A stretch of DNA of 64,000 nucleotides, taken from Novosphingobium sp. PC22D (GTDB taxonomy: Bacteria; Pseudomonadota; Alphaproteobacteria; Sphingomonadales; Sphingomonadaceae). A model generated the notes under the pieces. It did not search any database and had not been told where the DNA came from. It worked only from the letters and a program-made list of their open reading frames with translations. Position 1 is the first letter of the stretch. Every line of letters begins with the position of its first letter. Location: contig NZ_MWMO01000010.1 in NCBI RefSeq assembly GCF_002556635.1, forward strand, positions 1 through 64,000. Reading direction: 5' to 3'. Made by a program: the position numbers and the translations under genes. Positions 40,721-51,400 of the stretch are shown one piece after another.

Positions 40721-42861
40721 CGCAGGATGCCCCTTTCGGCAAGGCGTCCCTGCTCCGCTTCGGACAGGCCCAGGACGTCACCGAAGACATAGGCATTGTG
40801 CTCGCCAAGGGCGGGGGCGCCGCGCGTCACGCTCGCTTCGCGTGCGGACCGCCATGATGGGCCGACGATCGGGCGGGTCTGGCCGCCGGTTTCGTCGACG
40901 ACGCGGAAAAGCCCATGGTCCCACAACCGCGCGTCGGCGCAGACATCGATGGTGTTCTGGCTTTTCGCCGCGCAGATTCCGGCGTGCTGGAGCCGTGCGG
41001 GCAGATCGGCCGGGGCCTGCGTGCGCGTCCAGGCGGAGAGGCGTTCGTCAAGCTCACCGGAATGTTCCCGGCGGCCGCCGAGCGTTGCAAATCGCGGCGC
41101 CTTGAGTTCGGGATCGCCCGTGAGTGCGGCGAGCGCGGCCCAGGATACGTCGTCCGGGGTCGCGATGGAGATCCATTCGCGATCGCCGCAGGGGTAAGCG
41201 CCGTGCGGCGCCATGTCGGGATGGCCGCTGCCGGATCGGTCCCGGTCCGCGCCGGCGCGCGCGAAGTCCAGCAGCACGTCGCCGATCATCGTGCTCATCG
41301 TTTCGGCTGCCGAGACATCCACGAACTGACCTTCTCCGTGCCGACGCCTGTGGAGCAGCGCCGCCATGGTACCGACCGCCGCGGCGGCACCGAAGGTCGA
41401 ATCGCCGTAGCGGATGTTCATGCCCGAGGGTTTCCGGCCTTCGTAGCCGACCAGCCCGCTGACGCCTCCTCCGGCAACGAAGCATGGGGCATATCCCGTC
41501 TGGTAGCTCAGCGGCCCGGAGCTGCCGTAAACGCTCATCGCGGTGTAGACGATCTGCGGGTTGACCGCCCTGACCGCTTCGTAGCCGAGCCCCAGGCGTC
41601 CGGTGATGCCGGGACGCAGGTTCTCGATGAAGACATCGCTCTCGCCGAGCAGGCGAAGGAGCAGGTCGCGCCCCTCCTGATGCTTGAGATTGATCTGCGC
41701 GCTCAGTTTCTGCGGATTGACCGCGCGAAAGCCCGCCGAGACATCGAGGCCGTTCACGCCGTAGGCCCGCGAAGCATCAAGGGAATCGAGACTCTCGATC
41801 CGGATGACCTCGGCCCCCAGGAAAGCCAACAGCTTGCCGGCGAAAGGTCCGGCCCAGACGCGTGTCAGTTCGACGACCCGCACGCCGGCCAGCGGGCCGC
41901 CATTGGCTGGGCCGCTGACTGACGCGCTCCGCCGCTTGCGGGGCGGATTCCCCGAAAGCTCGGTGCGGGGCATCAGCCTTTCCGTGTCCTGGCCGAGCGC
42001 CGGCGCTGGCAAATCGAACCGCGCGGGAGTCCGGCTCAGCCGATAGGGCACGGTCGGATAGCTGGCGCCGCCGATGACGGGATGATCGAGCCGGGCGAAG
42101 AACTCACGGCTCTGGTACTGTTGCGAGTGGTGGAGATCCGCCGGCGTATTGACTGGAACCGCCTGCAGGCCCGCTTTCTGAGCGAGCTCGGCCAGGTCGT
42201 CGCGCTTGAAGCCGGCAAGCCATTCCCCCAGCCGCGCCCTGCATTCGGCCACCCGCTCGGGCGTGGCGTGGAGCGACAGCCAGTCCGCCGGAAAACCGTC
42301 CATCCAGGCAGGATCGGCCATGAGGCCCCGGAGCGCACGCCAGTGCGAAGCATCGGAAAGCCAGAGAAAGACGTAGCCGTCCGCGCAAGCGAAGATGCCC
42401 GACGGCCCGCCCAGATCGAGCGCTGTGCGCTCTTGCAAAACGTCCATGTCGCCCGCGATCATCTGGCCGAGCACGTAGTCGAGCCGGGAGGTCAGAACGG
42501 CCTGGGTTGAAACGTCGATGAAGTCGCCCGTGCCGGTCGTCTCGCGACCATACAGGGCCGCGAGGATGCAAAGCGTCGCATCGAGCGCCGTCTCGTAGCT
42601 GGGAAGAAAGCGGCCCGCGGCGTTCAGCGGCGGCAGCGAGGCATCCGGACCGCTGGGGGTATGATACCCCCAGCCGCTGGCGTGGAACACGTTCAGATCG
42701 ACCGCCCGCGCCCCGGCCTTGCCTGCGGTATGACCGAATGGGGTGAGGGCGCACAGCACCGCATGGGAGAACGATTCCGCCATCGTCTCGCGTCCCAGTC
42801 CGATCTCGTCCAGCCACCCGGGCGGGTGGTCGTCGACGATCACGTCGAACTCCGGCACCAT
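40717..42861 (-). CDS. Tandem CaiB/BaiF CoA transferase, probably 5'-truncated
   Basis: Two class III CoA-transferase domains lie in a 714-residue frame. The second (from about residue 325, [31 protein letters not shown]) is complete and has the catalytic Asp in RYGDSTFG. The first lacks its N-terminal Rossmann start. Homologous sequence continues in frame upstream of the only usable ATG ([18 protein letters not shown], encoded 42895-42948), and no ATG, GTG or TTG occurs before the in-frame stop at 43075. It also lacks the catalytic Asp (LPSYETA). It is either a damaged gene or a fusion expressed from a late start. Confidence 0.75.
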   Translation of the reverse strand: MVPEFDVIVDDHPPGWLDEIGLGRETMAESFSHAVLCALTPFGHTAGKAGARAVDLNVFHASGWGYHTPSGPDASLPPLNAAGRFLPSYETALDATLCILAALYGRETTGTGDFIDVSTQAVLTSRLDYVLGQMIAGDMDVLQERTALDLGGPSGIFACADGYVFLWLSDASHWRALRGLMADPAWMDGFPADWLSLHATPERVAECRARLGEWLAGFKRDDLAELAQKAGLQAVPVNTPADLHHSQQYQSREFFARLDHPVIGGASYPTVPYRLSRTPARFDLPAPALGQDTERLMPRTELSGNPPRKRRSASVSGPANGGPLAGVRVVELTRVWAGPFAGKLLAFLGAEVIRIESLDSLDASRAYGVNGLDVSAGFRAVNPQKLSAQINLKHQEGRDLLLRLLGESDVFIENLRPGITGRLGLGYEAVRAVNPQIVYTAMSVYGSSGPLSYQTGYAPCFVAGGGVSGLVGYEGRKPSGMNIRYGDSTFGAAAAVGTMAALLHRRRHGEGQFVDVSAAETMSTMIGDVLLDFARAGADRDRSGSGHPDMAPHGAYPCGDREWISIATPDDVSWAALAALTGDPELKAPRFATLGGRREHSGELDERLSAWTRTQAPADLPARLQHAGICAAKSQNTIDVCADARLWDHGLFRVVDETGGQTRPIVGPSWRSAREASVTRGAPALGEHNAYVFGDVLGLSEAEQGRLAERGILR

Positions 42862-43074
42862 ACGGTGCAGGGCCGATCGCCCTTCGGGACTTTCGAGGTC
42901 GAGCGTGACCGACGCCTTGCCGGCGTTGAGGTAAGCGAAAAGGCCGCTGCGCCCCCGCTCTCGCCTTTGTGTCTTTACTACCCCAGCCGCCGCAACCCTC
43001 CAGCGGCATTCAAGGTCTTCGTCGACCTCGCGCGCGAACTCGCCCGCTCGTCGCGCGGCCCACGATCTGCCTGA
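42862..43074 (-). other. In-frame upstream remnant of the CoA transferase
   Basis: The frame of the CoA transferase stays open here for 71 codons without a normal start codon. Its last 30 or so codons are clearly CaiB-like (FAYLNAGK), while the first 40 look degenerate. The rest of the 461-base gap to the sigma factor gene (43075-43322) shows no gene. Confidence 0.6.
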
Positions 43075-43322
43075 TCATGGGCAAAGCATGTCGAACTCGA
43101 ATATGCGACATGGCTTTCGGATCGCGAAAACGGCCGGCAACGAGACGAGTCGACGGGAGTGAGCCTTCCAGGCTCACTGGGCCGATGCCCAGAAGACCGG
43201 CGTGGAACCGATAGCGCCGGTCGATTCATGATCCGAAATTTTGCTGTATAGGATTTTTCCGCCTCGGTTGTCTCTGAGAGAGGAGCAGTGTTTGCTCATC
43301 GAGCGGAGGTGAACGGCCGGTC

Positions 43323-43889
43323 ATGGTCGATGACGCGACACTGGAGGCGTGGTTTTGCCGGGAGGTCTTTCCTCTTGAACGCGCCCTTACGCGCTTCATC
43401 CGGCGGAACTGGCGAGAGGAGAGCGATGTGCTCGACCTCCGACAGGAGGTCTACGCCCGGGTCTATGAGGCCGCGCGCGACGGTTTGCCCCGGCAGGCTG
43501 GGCCATTCGTCTTTACCGTCGCGCGCAACCATCTGATCAACTGCGCACGACGCGCCCGCATCGTGTCGTTCGATCAGGTCGCGGATCTCGAGAGCATGGA
43601 CATCCAGCCCGATGTCCTGACTCCCGATCGGCATCTTGCCGCACGCGATGAGTTGAGGCGGTTCGAGGCGGGGCTCGAGAAGCTGCCGCGGCAATGCCGC
43701 GAGGTCGTCCGCTTGCGCAAGATCGAGGGCCTGACCACGCGAGAGACGGCCGACCGATTGAGCATCGCCCGTGGCACGGTCGAGCAGCAGTTGGTCCACG
43801 GCATGCGCGCGGTCGCCGATTTCATGCGAGGGGGAAGCGGAAAGGTGCGGCGTCCCACCTCGAAGGCCAGGGCGAGGAACCAGGAATGA
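43323..43889 (+). CDS. ECF sigma factor, FecI-like
   Basis: This 188-residue sigma-70-family ECF factor has region 2 (LRQEVYARVYEAA, VFTVARNHLINCARR) and region 4 (LPRQCREVVRLRKIEGLTTRETADRLSI, RGTVEQQL). The FecR-type anti-sigma gene overlaps its end by 4 bases. Such pairs normally control a TonB-dependent receptor in response to an outer-membrane ligand. GGAGG lies about 13 bases from the ATG, further than usual. Confidence 0.9.
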   Translation: MVDDATLEAWFCREVFPLERALTRFIRRNWREESDVLDLRQEVYARVYEAARDGLPRQAGPFVFTVARNHLINCARRARIVSFDQVADLESMDIQPDVLTPDRHLAARDELRRFEAGLEKLPRQCREVVRLRKIEGLTTRETADRLSIARGTVEQQLVHGMRAVADFMRGGSGKVRRPTSKARARNQE

Positions 43890-44833
43890 GCAAGTTCGAT
43901 CGCACCGAAGAAGCCGCTGCTCGCTGGCTGATCCGCTATGAGGAATCCGACTGGACGGACGCGGATCAGGCAGAGCTCGATTCATGGCTGTCGGCCGATG
44001 TCGAGCACAAGGTTGCCTTCTGGAGGCTGAAGGACGCCTGGACCAAAGGCGACCGGCTTGCGAGCAGGCGGGCCGACACCGTAACGGCCGAGCGACAAAG
44101 GCCAAAGCTGCACCGATATTTCCAGATCGCCGCCGGGCTCGCCGCGGTCCTGGTGGCGGCGATATTGCTGGTGCCGGCGATGCTCGGAAACGGGGAACTG
44201 TTCGAGACCGCGAAGGGCGTCCAGCAGACCGTGTTGCTCGCCGACGGCAGCCAGATGGAACTCAACACGGCCACCCGCCTGCGGGCGGATCTTGCAGGAG
44301 CGCGGCGCGAAGTGTGGCTCGACAGCGGCGAGGCTTATTTCGAGGTGGTTCACAACCCCCGCCGCCCCTTCGTGGTGCATGCCGGCTCACACGACGTGAA
44401 GGTCCTCGGTACGCGCTTTTCGGTTCGGCGCGACGGCGACGCGGTGCAGGTCGCGGTGCTTCAGGGCAGGGTGCGCCTCGATGATATCGAGCGAGCGAAG
44501 CCCAGCTCCTCCGCCGTGCTGACGGCGGGCGCGATTGCCCGCACCGACGACGCCGGCGTGCTCATCCGCCAGGCGTCGGCCGAACGCGTCCAGGATGATC
44601 TCGGTTGGCGTGAAGGGTTGCTCGTCTTCGATCAGACCACGCTTGAGGAAGCCGTTGCCGAGTTCAATCGCTACAATGGCCGCCAGTTGGTGATCGCCGA
44701 TCCGGCCGTCGCGGCGATCCGCATCGGCGGGCGGCTGCAGGCCCGCAACGTCGACGGATTCACGCGCCTTCTCGAGCGGATTTACGGCCTCAAGGTCGAG
44801 ACCGACGGCAACCTTGTCACTATTTCGAAATAA
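43886..44833 (+). CDS. FecR-type anti-sigma regulator
   Basis: This 315-residue protein has the N-terminal FecR cytoplasmic domain (AARWLIRYEESDWTDADQAELDSWL), one membrane segment (about 80-100) and the periplasmic FecR domain (TVLLADGSQMELNT, VHNPRRPFVVHAG). A C-terminal STN-like region (about 245-315) follows. It should relay a receptor signal to the adjacent sigma factor. No TonB-dependent receptor gene follows, which is unusual; the next 219 bases (to 45052) hold nothing recognisable. Confidence 0.9.
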   Translation: MSKFDRTEEAAARWLIRYEESDWTDADQAELDSWLSADVEHKVAFWRLKDAWTKGDRLASRRADTVTAERQRPKLHRYFQIAAGLAAVLVAAILLVPAMLGNGELFETAKGVQQTVLLADGSQMELNTATRLRADLAGARREVWLDSGEAYFEVVHNPRRPFVVHAGSHDVKVLGTRFSVRRDGDAVQVAVLQGRVRLDDIERAKPSSSAVLTAGAIARTDDAGVLIRQASAERVQDDLGWREGLLVFDQTTLEEAVAEFNRYNGRQLVIADPAVAAIRIGGRLQARNVDGFTRLLERIYGLKVETDGNLVTISK

Positions 44834-45052
44834 ACCCACCGCGATCGCCACTTCGATTGCCGAGACCACCGGGAAACGTATCTTCTGCGCGAACCGCTCG
44901 AGAGAACATCTCGTCGAAGTCCCAGGGCCGGTCGATCCGGTTTGCCGACGGTCCGGAGAATCTGCCGCCGCTCTCAGCGAAGCTCTTTTCGGCGGGAAAT
45001 GTATGCTCCGTCGGCTTTTGACGTGTGAATTTGCCCCCGCTACGGCGGCGAC

Positions 45053-45805
45053 ATGATCGCTTTGCTCTCCCCAGCCAAGACGCTCGATTTTGAGCGCGAG
45101 CTGCCGCCGCTGGCCGCCACGCAACCGCATTTCGCCGAGGAAGCGAGCGGCCTCGCCAAATCGGCGGCGAACCTGTCGCAAAAGCGATTGAGCGAGCTCA
45201 TGCATATCTCGCCCCGGCTCGCGAAGCTCAATGCGGAGCGGTTTCGCGACTTCTTGAGTCTGCCCGAGCGGCAGGCGCTCTTCGCGTTTGCCGGCGATGT
45301 CTACACCGGCTTCGAAGCGCATACGCTGCACGACGCGGGTATCGTTTTCGCTCAGGATCACGTGCGGATATTGTCTGGGCTTTATGGTCTGCTGCGTCCG
45401 TTGGACACGATCCGGCCCTACCGGCTCGAAATGGGGACTCGCTGGGCCCCGCGCCGCAAAAGCCTGACCGACTGGTGGGGCGGGCGTATCGCAGAGCTGC
45501 TGCTTGCCCAGGTCGCAGAAGAGGGTTCCGGCACCGTGCTCAACCTCGCCAGCCAGGAATATTTTGCCGCGGTCAAAGGCAAGCTCACCGGCGTGCGGGC
45601 GATCGAGGTGGAGTTTCGCGAACCCGGTCCGGACGGTCCGCGTTTCGTGAGCTTCAATGCCAAGCGCGCGCGCGGCATGATGGCTCGCTGGCTTTGCGAA
45701 AATCACGTCGCGGACATCGATGCCATGCGCGGCTTCGACACTGACGGATATCGCTTCGACGCGACCGAAAGCGAGGCCGATCGCTGGCGTTTCGTTCGCA
45801 CGTGA
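45053..45805 (+). CDS. yaaA: Peroxide stress protein YaaA
   Basis: This 250-residue protein matches the YaaA/UPF0246 family: LLSPAKTLDFE at the start, FAGDVYTGFEAHTL near residue 80, LSGLYGLLRPLDTIRPYRLEMGTR near 103 and an NLASQEYF segment. YaaA lowers free iron during hydrogen-peroxide stress in E. coli and has a DNA-binding fold. Stand-alone gene; the following 246 bases to the tRNA contain no convincing ORF. Confidence 0.95.
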   Translation: MIALLSPAKTLDFERELPPLAATQPHFAEEASGLAKSAANLSQKRLSELMHISPRLAKLNAERFRDFLSLPERQALFAFAGDVYTGFEAHTLHDAGIVFAQDHVRILSGLYGLLRPLDTIRPYRLEMGTRWAPRRKSLTDWWGGRIAELLLAQVAEEGSGTVLNLASQEYFAAVKGKLTGVRAIEVEFREPGPDGPRFVSFNAKRARGMMARWLCENHVADIDAMRGFDTDGYRFDATESEADRWRFVRT

Positions 45806-46051
45806 GCGGCTCGACATCACGCTGATTGACGTGATCGGGATTGACGTCAGGGCGACTCGCGCGGGCCGGGGACGCAACGATGCGGGGCAGGACGGTCACC
45901 GGGAACAAGACCGATGCGATGTTCGGATATCATGCCACCAGCGCGAGCCGGGAGAGCGCGGCCGAAGAGGCGCTCGCAAAACTGGTGATGGCAAACCCTA
46001 AATGGCAAACACACCAAAAATGGCTGATTTCTGCGGGCTTCAGGAGGGTAG

Positions 46052-46126
46052 TGGCTCCCCGAGTAGGATTCGAACCTACGGCCATTCGATTAACAGTCGA
46101 ATGCTCTACCGCTGAGCTATCGGGGA
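46052..46126 (-). tRNA. tRNA-Asn (GTT anticodon)
   Basis: The minus strand folds into a complete 75-base tRNA with encoded CCA. The acceptor stem is TCCCCGA/TCGGGGA with discriminator G, the D-arm is AGCTCAGCGGTAGAGC, and the anticodon loop CTGTTAA closed by TTCGA/TCGAA gives GTT. The T-arm has GGTTCGAATCC. A plus-strand reading frame across it is a known artefact. Confidence 0.97.
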
Positions 46127-46236
46127 GCAGTCCGCTTTCGCGAACAGGGGTGCGCCTATAGCAGCGTGAACCGGTTTGGCAAGTGGGGTCTCGGGCGAAA
46201 TCGGCACGAGCCGCGCCGATCGGCGCAGCCGGCGCG

Positions 46237-47016
46237 TCAGACCTGGAACTGCTCGGCGAAGATGCGCTCCTCGAGGCTGAAGCCGGGCTCGAACAGCAAG
46301 GTCAGCTCCTTTTCGGTCGAGGCGCGGATGCGCACCGTCTTGACGTCGCGGACCTCCTTCTGGTCGGCGACGGCGGCGACGGGGCGCTTCGAGGGCTCGC
46401 GGATGCGGAACTCGATCTCGGCGCTCTCGGGAATGATCGCGCCCTTCCAGCGGCGCGGGCGGAACGGACTGATCGGCGTCAGCGCGAGCATGCGGCAGCC
46501 GAGCGGCAGGATCGGTCCGTTGGCGGACAGGTTGTAGGCGGTCGAGCCGGCGGGCGTGGCGACGAGGATGCCGTCGCCGGCGAGTTCCTCCATCCGCACT
46601 TCGCCGTTCACGACCACCTCGATCTTCGCGGTCTGGCGCGTTTCGCGCAGCAGCGAGACCTCGTTGATTGCGTGGTAGCACATCTCGCGCTCGTCCTGCG
46701 TGGTGACGTGCATCTCGAGCGGATGAACCGCCACCCGATGCGCCTTGGCGACGAGATCGCCGATATTCTGGTCGGCGTGATGGCCGTTCATCAGGAAGCC
46801 GACAGTGCCGAGGTTGAGCCCGTAGCAGGGCATGACCCGGTCCCAGTCGAGCATTTCGTGAAGCGTATGCAGCAGGAATCCGTCGCCGCCGAGCACGACC
46901 AGCACGTCCGCCTCGGCCGGCTTGACCCAGTCGTGCGTGGAGCGCAGCATCGCCGCGCCTTCCTGCGCCTTGCGACTGTCCGACACCACCAGCGCGAGCT
47001 TCAGATCGCTTGCCAT
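46237..47016 (-). CDS. nadK: NAD kinase
   Basis: This 259-residue NAD kinase phosphorylates NAD to NADP. The GGDGFLLHTLH motif with catalytic Asp is near residue 43, NLGTVGFLMN near 67, INEVSLLRE near 117 and TPAGSTAYNLSANGPI near 153. Start at 47016 is supported by AGAGGA 8 bases upstream; a longer frame reaching 47082 has no homology. It is divergent from the EAL protein. Confidence 0.94.
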   Translation of the reverse strand: MASDLKLALVVSDSRKAQEGAAMLRSTHDWVKPAEADVLVVLGGDGFLLHTLHEMLDWDRVMPCYGLNLGTVGFLMNGHHADQNIGDLVAKAHRVAVHPLEMHVTTQDEREMCYHAINEVSLLRETRQTAKIEVVVNGEVRMEELAGDGILVATPAGSTAYNLSANGPILPLGCRMLALTPISPFRPRRWKGAIIPESAEIEFRIREPSKRPVAAVADQKEVRDVKTVRIRASTEKELTLLFEPGFSLEERIFAEQFQV

Positions 47017-47098
47017 TCCATTCCTCTCGGCCGTTTCGCCACGACAGGGCTCGACAATTTTGCACAGTTTGGCAAGGCCCATGCGCTAGGGGCATGAC

Positions 47099-48412
47099 AT
47101 GGAGGTGGCAGCGGACGACATGCGCGGGGGGCTCGGCGACAAACTGACCGGATTGCCGGGGCTCGATTCGGCGCGCGAGCGGATCACGGCGTGGATGGGC
47201 GAGGATGCCGCGGCGCCCGCAGAGGCGCGCGGCCACGCGATGCTGCTCGGGCTGCGCCGCTTCGACACCGTCAACCGCGCTTATGGCGAGGACGCTGGCG
47301 ACGGCGTGCTCGGCGAAGTCGCCTCGCGCATCGCGGGCTTCGCCGACGAGGAGATGGAGGCGGGCTGGGTGGCCGCGCGCGCGGGCGGCGGAGCCTTCCT
47401 GCTCGCCGCGCGTGACGCATGCAGCCGCGAGCGCTGGCAGATGCTCGCCGAGCAGCTTGCCGACGCCGTCGCGCGTCCGATCGCCACGCCGGCGGGCATG
47501 GTCCGCCTGTCGCCGCGCGTGGCGCTGGTGCGCGTGCTCGGCGGCGATGACTTCGCTTCGGTGCTCGACCGGCTCGGCCAGTGCCTCGATGCCGCCAACC
47601 GGCAGGAGGGCGCGCGCATCGCCTGGGCGCAGGGCGAGGCGATCCCGCGCGGACGCACCGGCGCGCAGCTCGAGACTGACCTCATGGGCGCGATCGACGG
47701 CGAGCAGATCGAGATCCTGTTCCAGCCGCAGTTCGGCCTTCCCGATAACGCACTGATCGGGGCCGAGGCGCTGGCGCGCTGGAACCATCCCGAACTCGGC
47801 AAGATCGGCGCGGGGGCGCTGTTCGCGATCGCCGAGCGGTCCGACCAGATCGCGCCGCTTTCGCGCCACATCGCGGGCAAGGCGCTCGAGGCGGCCCGGC
47901 ATTGGCCCGAGCACTTGCGGCTCTCGCTCAACGTCACTCCGGCCGATCTCGCTTTCGGCTCCTACGTGCGGCAGATGCTCGACATCATTCGCGAGAGCGG
48001 CTTCGCGCCGCGCCGGTTGACGCTCGAGATCACCGAGCAGGCGCTCATCTCCGATGTCGAACTGGCCGCGCAGATCATGGCCGAATTCTGCGCGCAGGGC
48101 ATCCGCATCGCGCTCGACGATTTCGGCGCGGGCTTCTGCAACTTCCGCTATCTCAAGATACTGCCGCTGCACTACCTCAAGCTCGACCGGTCGATGATCG
48201 AGGGCATCACCCGCGAGAAGCGGGACCTGGCGGTGCTGCGCGCGATCGTGGCCATGGCCCGCGCCCTAGACCTCCAGGTCATCGCCGAGGGAATCGAGAC
48301 CGAGGAGCAGCGCGCCGCGATCGCGGCCGAAGGCTGCGCCTCCTACCAGGGCTTCCTGCGCGCCGAACCGATGAGCGCGGCGAAGTTCGAGGCGCTCGCG
48401 GCGGGCGGCTGA
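47099..48412 (+). CDS. EAL-domain protein with degenerate GGDEF
   Basis: This 437-residue protein has an N-terminal GGDEF-like domain (about 15-190) in which the signature is ARAGGGAF at 93-100, so diguanylate cyclase activity is lost. The C-terminal EAL domain (about 200-435) keeps GAEALARW, NVTPADL, LEITEQ, DDFGAG, KLDRS and AEGIETEEQ, the metal- and substrate-binding residues. It is probably a cyclic-di-GMP phosphodiesterase without membrane or sensor domain. A PilZ gene lies about 8 kb away. Confidence 0.88.
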   Translation: MEVAADDMRGGLGDKLTGLPGLDSARERITAWMGEDAAAPAEARGHAMLLGLRRFDTVNRAYGEDAGDGVLGEVASRIAGFADEEMEAGWVAARAGGGAFLLAARDACSRERWQMLAEQLADAVARPIATPAGMVRLSPRVALVRVLGGDDFASVLDRLGQCLDAANRQEGARIAWAQGEAIPRGRTGAQLETDLMGAIDGEQIEILFQPQFGLPDNALIGAEALARWNHPELGKIGAGALFAIAERSDQIAPLSRHIAGKALEAARHWPEHLRLSLNVTPADLAFGSYVRQMLDIIRESGFAPRRLTLEITEQALISDVELAAQIMAEFCAQGIRIALDDFGAGFCNFRYLKILPLHYLKLDRSMIEGITREKRDLAVLRAIVAMARALDLQVIAEGIETEEQRAAIAAEGCASYQGFLRAEPMSAAKFEALAAGG

Positions 48413-48440
48413 GCAGCGCGCGCCATCGCGTGGTTCGCGC

Positions 48441-51400
48441 TCACCCTGCCTTGCGCGCGATGGCGCTGAGGCCCTTGGTGAGCTGGAACAGGCCGTTGAG
48501 GCGTGACTTGGGATCGCCCCAGGCGCGGTTGACCTGGAGGCGGTTGTCGGGGCGCAGCTTGATCGTGCCTTCGCGCTTGGCGGCATAGTCGATCAGACCC
48601 GCCGGGTTGGGGAAGACGTCCTCGTGAAAGCTGACGAGCGCGCCGCGCGCGCCGACGTCGATCTTGGCGATGTGGGCCTCGATCGCCTGGCGCTTGATCT
48701 CGATCAGCCGGACGAGGTTGGCGGTGGCGTCGGGCAGGGGGCCGAAGCGGTCGATCATCTCGGCCGAGAGCGATTCGATCTCCTGCTGGCTGTCGGCATC
48801 GTTGAGGCGGCGGTAGAGCGCCATGCGCACCGCGAGGTCGGGGACGTAGTCCTCAGGGATCATGATCGGCGCATCGACGGTGATCTGGGGGGAGAGACCC
48901 GAGGTGTCCTTCTCCAGCCCCGCGCCGCCTGCCTTGGCGGCGAGGATCGCGTCCTCGAGCATCGACTGGTAAAGTTCGAAGCCCACCTCGCGGATATGGC
49001 CCGACTGCTCGTCGCCCAGGAGGTTGCCCGCGCCGCGAATGTCGAGGTCGTGGCTGGCTAGCTGGAAGCCCGCGCCGAGGCTGTCGAGATCGCCGAGCAC
49101 TTTGAGGCGTTTTTCCGCGACTTCGGACAAGGCAGTGTTCGCGGGCGTCGTCAGGTAGGCGTAGGCGCGCAGTTTCGAGCGGCCGACGCGGCCGCGAAGC
49201 TGGTAGAGCTGGGCGAGGCCGAAGCGGTCGGCGCGGTGGATGATGATCGTGTTGGCGCGCGGAATGTCGAGCCCGCTCTCGACGATCGTGGTCGAAAGCA
49301 GCACCTCGTACTTGCCCTCGTAGAAGGCGCTCATCCGCTCTTCCACTTCGCCCGCGCTCATTTGTCCGTGGGCGGTGACGACCTTGACCTCGGGCACGTG
49401 CCTGGCGAGCCATTCCTCGATCTCGGGCATGTCGGCGATGCGCGGCACGACGATGAAGCTCTGCCCGCCGCGATGGTGCTCGCGCAGCAGCGCCTCGCGC
49501 ATCACCATGTCGTCCCATTCCATCACGTAAGTGCGCACCGCGAGGCGGTCGACCGGCGGGGTCTGGATGGTGGAAAGCTCGCGCAGGCCCGACATAGCCA
49601 TCTGCAAGGTGCGCGGGATCGGCGTGGCGGTGAGCGTGAGGACGTGGACGTTGGTGCGAAGCTGCTTGAGCTTCTCCTTGTGGGTCACCCCGAACCGCTG
49701 CTCCTCGTCGACGATGACGAGCCCCAGCCGCTTGAACTGCACCGATTTCGAGAGCAGCGCGTGGGTGCCGACGACGACGTCAACGGTGCCGTTCGCCAGC
49801 CCGTCGCGCGTGGTCCGCGCCTCCTTTTCGGGCACCAGCCGCGACAAGCGTCCGACCTGGAGCGGGAAGCCGGCGAAACGCTCGGAAAAGCCGGTGTAGT
49901 GCTGGCGCGCGAGCAGGGTGGTCGGCGCCACGACAGCGACCTGCTGGCCCGCCATGGCGGCGACGAAAGCGGCGCGCAGCGCGACCTCGGTCTTGCCGAA
50001 GCCGACGTCGCCGCACACGAGGCGATCCATCGGTTTGCCCTCGGCGAGATCGCCCAGCACGTCCTCGATCGCGGCTTCCTGGTCGTCGGTCTCCTGCCAG
50101 GGGAAGCGGTCGGCGAACTGGTCGTAGCTCGAGCTGTCGGGCTGAAGCACCGTGCCCTGGCGCAGCGCGCGCTCGGCGGCGGTCTTCATCAGCTCGCCCG
50201 CGATCTCCTGGATGCGCTCCTTGAGGCGCGCGCGGCGCTTCTGCCAGGCTTCGCCGCCCAGCTTGTCGAGCGCGACGCCCTCGCTCTCGCTGCCGTAGCG
50301 CGAGAGCACGTCGAGGTTCTCGACCGGAATGTAGAGCTTGTCGCCGCCCGCGTAGGTCAGCATCACGCAGTCGTGCGGCGACTGGCCGACCGGGATCGAC
50401 TGCAGCCCCTCGTAGCGGCCGATGCCGTGATCCATGTGGACGATCAGGTCGCCCGGCGTCAGCGCCGCCAGTTCGGCGAGGAAGGCGTCGGAATCCTTGC
50501 GCTTCTTCTTGCGGCGCACCAGCCGGTCGCCGAGGATGTCCTGCTCGGTGACGACTTCGAGCGTGTCGTTGGAAAAGCCGGTCTCGAGCGGCAGGACGAG
50601 CGCGGCGGGGCGGCTCTTCGAAGCCTTGCCCTGCGCATCCTGCCAGGTCTCGGCGAGCGCGGGTTCGGGCGGCACCGCTTCGCCGAGGATCGAGGCGAGC
50701 CGCGCCCGGCTGCCGGTCGAATAGGCAGCGAGGATCGCTTTGCGGCCCGACTTCGCCACCGCGTGCAAATGCTTCGCCGCCGCCTCGTAGGCATTGTCAC
50801 CGCGCGCGCGTTCGGGCGCGAAATCGCGCGCGTTGGCAAAGCCGAAGTCGATCGCTTTGGCGCTCTCGGGCTGGGCGAAGGGATCGGCGCGGTGCGCGGG
50901 CCACTGGGCGAGGCAATCGGCGATCTCGTCCGCGCCGAGATAGAGCGCGTCGGTCGCCAGCGGGCGATAGGAACCCGCCTTCTGCCCCGAGGTTTCGAGG
51001 CGCGCCTTGTGATAGTCGGCCACGTCCTTGAGCCGCTCGTCGATCGCGCCTTGCGCGGCGCTGTCGAGCACGATCAGGTCGTCGGGGGATAGATGCGCGA
51101 ACAGTGTGTCGAGCCGCTCTTCGAACAGCGGAAGCCAGTGCTCCATGCCCGCCAGCCGCCGGCCCTCGCTCACCGCCTGGTAGAGCGGATCGGCGGTGGC
51201 GTTGGCGCCGAACATCTCGCGGTAGCGGCCGCGGAAGCGCTTGACGGTGTCGTCGTCCATCAGCGCCTCGCTGGCGGGGAGCAGCAGGTGCTCGGCCACC
51301 GGCCCGGTCGAGCGCTGGGTCGACGTATCGAACAGCCGCAGCGTTTCCAGCTCGTCGCCGAAGAAGTCGAGCCGCAGGCCCTGTTCGAGCCCCGACGGCA

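Noticed and set aside
45841..46161. Plus-strand ORF of 106 codons ending near the tRNA
   Set aside because: Its only protein-like part is the translation of the antisense of tRNA-Asn, a well-known spurious pattern.
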